DNA from: Bdellovibrio sp.
GTDB lineage: Bacteria; Bdellovibrionota; Bdellovibrionia; Bdellovibrionales; UBA1609
Direction: 5' to 3'
NCBI GenBank assembly: GCA_003694355.1
Contig: RFKI01000173.1
Span: 1-5,405, forward strand
Length of the DNA: 5,405 nucleotides
Positions 4,681-5,405 of this stretch are shown piece by piece. The notes under the pieces are model-generated. The model saw only the letters and a list, made by a program, of their open reading frames with translations, was not told the origin of the DNA and did no database searches. The translations under genes were made by a program, and so were the position numbers. How positions within the stretch are numbered: the stretch's first letter is position 1; each line of letters starts with the position of its first letter.

Positions 4681-5405
4681 AGGGAAAAACCGTTGTGGTC
4701 ACAGGAGGCAGTCGAGGAATTGGAGCTGGAATTTGTCAAACCCTTGCCCAAAAAGGTGCCACCGTGGCTCTCACTTATCGCTCTAGAGAAGGAGAAGCTC
4801 AGAGGGTGCTACAATCCTTGCAAGGAGAGGGACATCAGCTTTTTAGCCTGGACCTTTGTAATGAGGCTTCTATTAAAGAAGCTTTCTCAAAGATTTTTGA
4901 AGCCTTTCCTCAAATAGATGGGTTGGTCAACAATGCAGGCCTCACCAAAGATCAAATTTTGCTCAGGATGAAAACAGAAGATTTTGATGAAGTGATTCAA
5001 GCTAACTTAAGAGGCTGCTTTTTATGCACAAAAATGATTTTAAAACCCATGCTCAAAAAACGCTCTGGGTCCATTGTAAATATTACAAGTGTAATTGGCC
5101 ATATGGGAAACCCAGGACAAGCCAATTATGCCGCTTCCAAAGCCGGTATTGAAGCCTTTTCAAAATCTGTTGCCAAAGAAGTGGGCTCTCGAGGCATTCG
5201 TATTAATTGTGTCGCTCCAGGCTTTATTGAAACAGAAATGACAGAAGGCCTTTCAGAAGACCAACGAAAAAAACTTTTAATGAATCTGCCTCTGGAACGT
5301 TTAGGAACACCTCAGGATGTTGCTGGAGCTGTGGCTTTTCTGTTGAGCGATGAGTCAAGTTACATCACGGGTCAAACTCTTCATGTTAATGGTGGACTTT
5401 ATATG
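4674..5405 (+). CDS. fabG: 3-ketoacyl-ACP reductase (FabG), stop codon outside the window
   Basis: FabG is the NADPH-dependent reductase that turns 3-ketoacyl-ACP into 3-hydroxyacyl-ACP, the first reduction of each elongation cycle. The frame is open for 244 codons to the last base, ending H-V-N-G-G-L-Y-M; E. coli FabG has 244 residues and ends almost identically, so only the stop, or one more codon plus stop, should be missing. Short-chain dehydrogenase motifs are complete: T-G-G-S-R-G-I-G (10-17, cofactor loop), N-N-A-G (86-89), and the catalytic Asn111, Ser139, Tyr152 and Lys156 (Y-A-A-S-K). P-G-F-I-E-T-E-M-T (182-190) is typical of FabG. ATG 4674 overlaps the fabD end by 7 nt, with GGAGG (4663-4667) 6 nt upstream, which points to translational coupling. 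acpP would be expected next. Confidence 0.96.
   Translation, partial: MLKGKTVVVTGGSRGIGAGICQTLAQKGATVALTYRSREGEAQRVLQSLQGEGHQLFSLDLCNEASIKEAFSKIFEAFPQIDGLVNNAGLTKDQILLRMKTEDFDEVIQANLRGCFLCTKMILKPMLKKRSGSIVNITSVIGHMGNPGQANYAASKAGIEAFSKSVAKEVGSRGIRINCVAPGFIETEMTEGLSEDQRKKLLMNLPLERLGTPQDVAGAVAFLLSDESSYITGQTLHVNGGLYM

Noticed and set aside
1..5405. Insertion sequences, CRISPR arrays, phage or toxin-antitoxin genes.
   Set aside because: No transposase or integrase motifs, no regularly spaced repeats and no such gene pairs were seen in any frame.

Overview
The window suggests a Gram-negative bacterium of low-to-moderate GC (about 40% by eye). Its left half encodes exported envelope proteins: a lipoprotein with a lipobox, a small protein with a signal peptide, and a likely outer-membrane beta-barrel. 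The layout and AT-rich codon use would fit a Bdellovibrionota/deltaproteobacterial-type lineage, but that is an impression, not a demonstrated assignment. No insertion sequence, tRNA, rRNA or CRISPR array is visible.

Left part (1-1738), envelope genes. The 5' end of a lipoprotein gene runs leftwards off the edge (267 to 1). A 330-bp gene-free stretch follows (268-597). It holds a CpG-rich island near 49% GC, an imperfect stem-loop and a near-perfect intrinsic terminator that points right but has no recognisable gene in front of it, so an unannotated small RNA or a leader element is possible. Next comes a rightward gene for an 80-residue secreted protein. It converges, with 13 bp between, on a leftward gene for an SH3b-linker-beta-barrel protein.

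Middle (1739-1842). A 104-bp divergent region carries two back-to-back sigma70-like promoters. Each -10 box lies 6-7 nt from the ATG it serves, and neither gene has a Shine-Dalgarno sequence, so both messages are predicted to be (nearly) leaderless.

Right part (1843-5405), ribosome/fatty-acid cluster on the + strand: DUF177 (YceD-like), rpmF, fabH, fabD and fabG (its stop codon lies just past the edge). This is the classic yceD-rpmF-plsX-fabHDG arrangement without plsX. FabD loads malonyl groups onto acyl carrier protein, FabH condenses malonyl-ACP with an acyl-CoA primer to start chains, and FabG reduces the 3-ketoacyl-ACP product. DUF177 and L32 tie the cluster to 50S ribosome biogenesis. 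fabH-fabD-fabG are tightly packed (2-nt gap, then 7-nt overlap). Hairpins sit next to or over the ribosome binding sites of rpmF and fabH, which hints at translational control at the two looser junctions.
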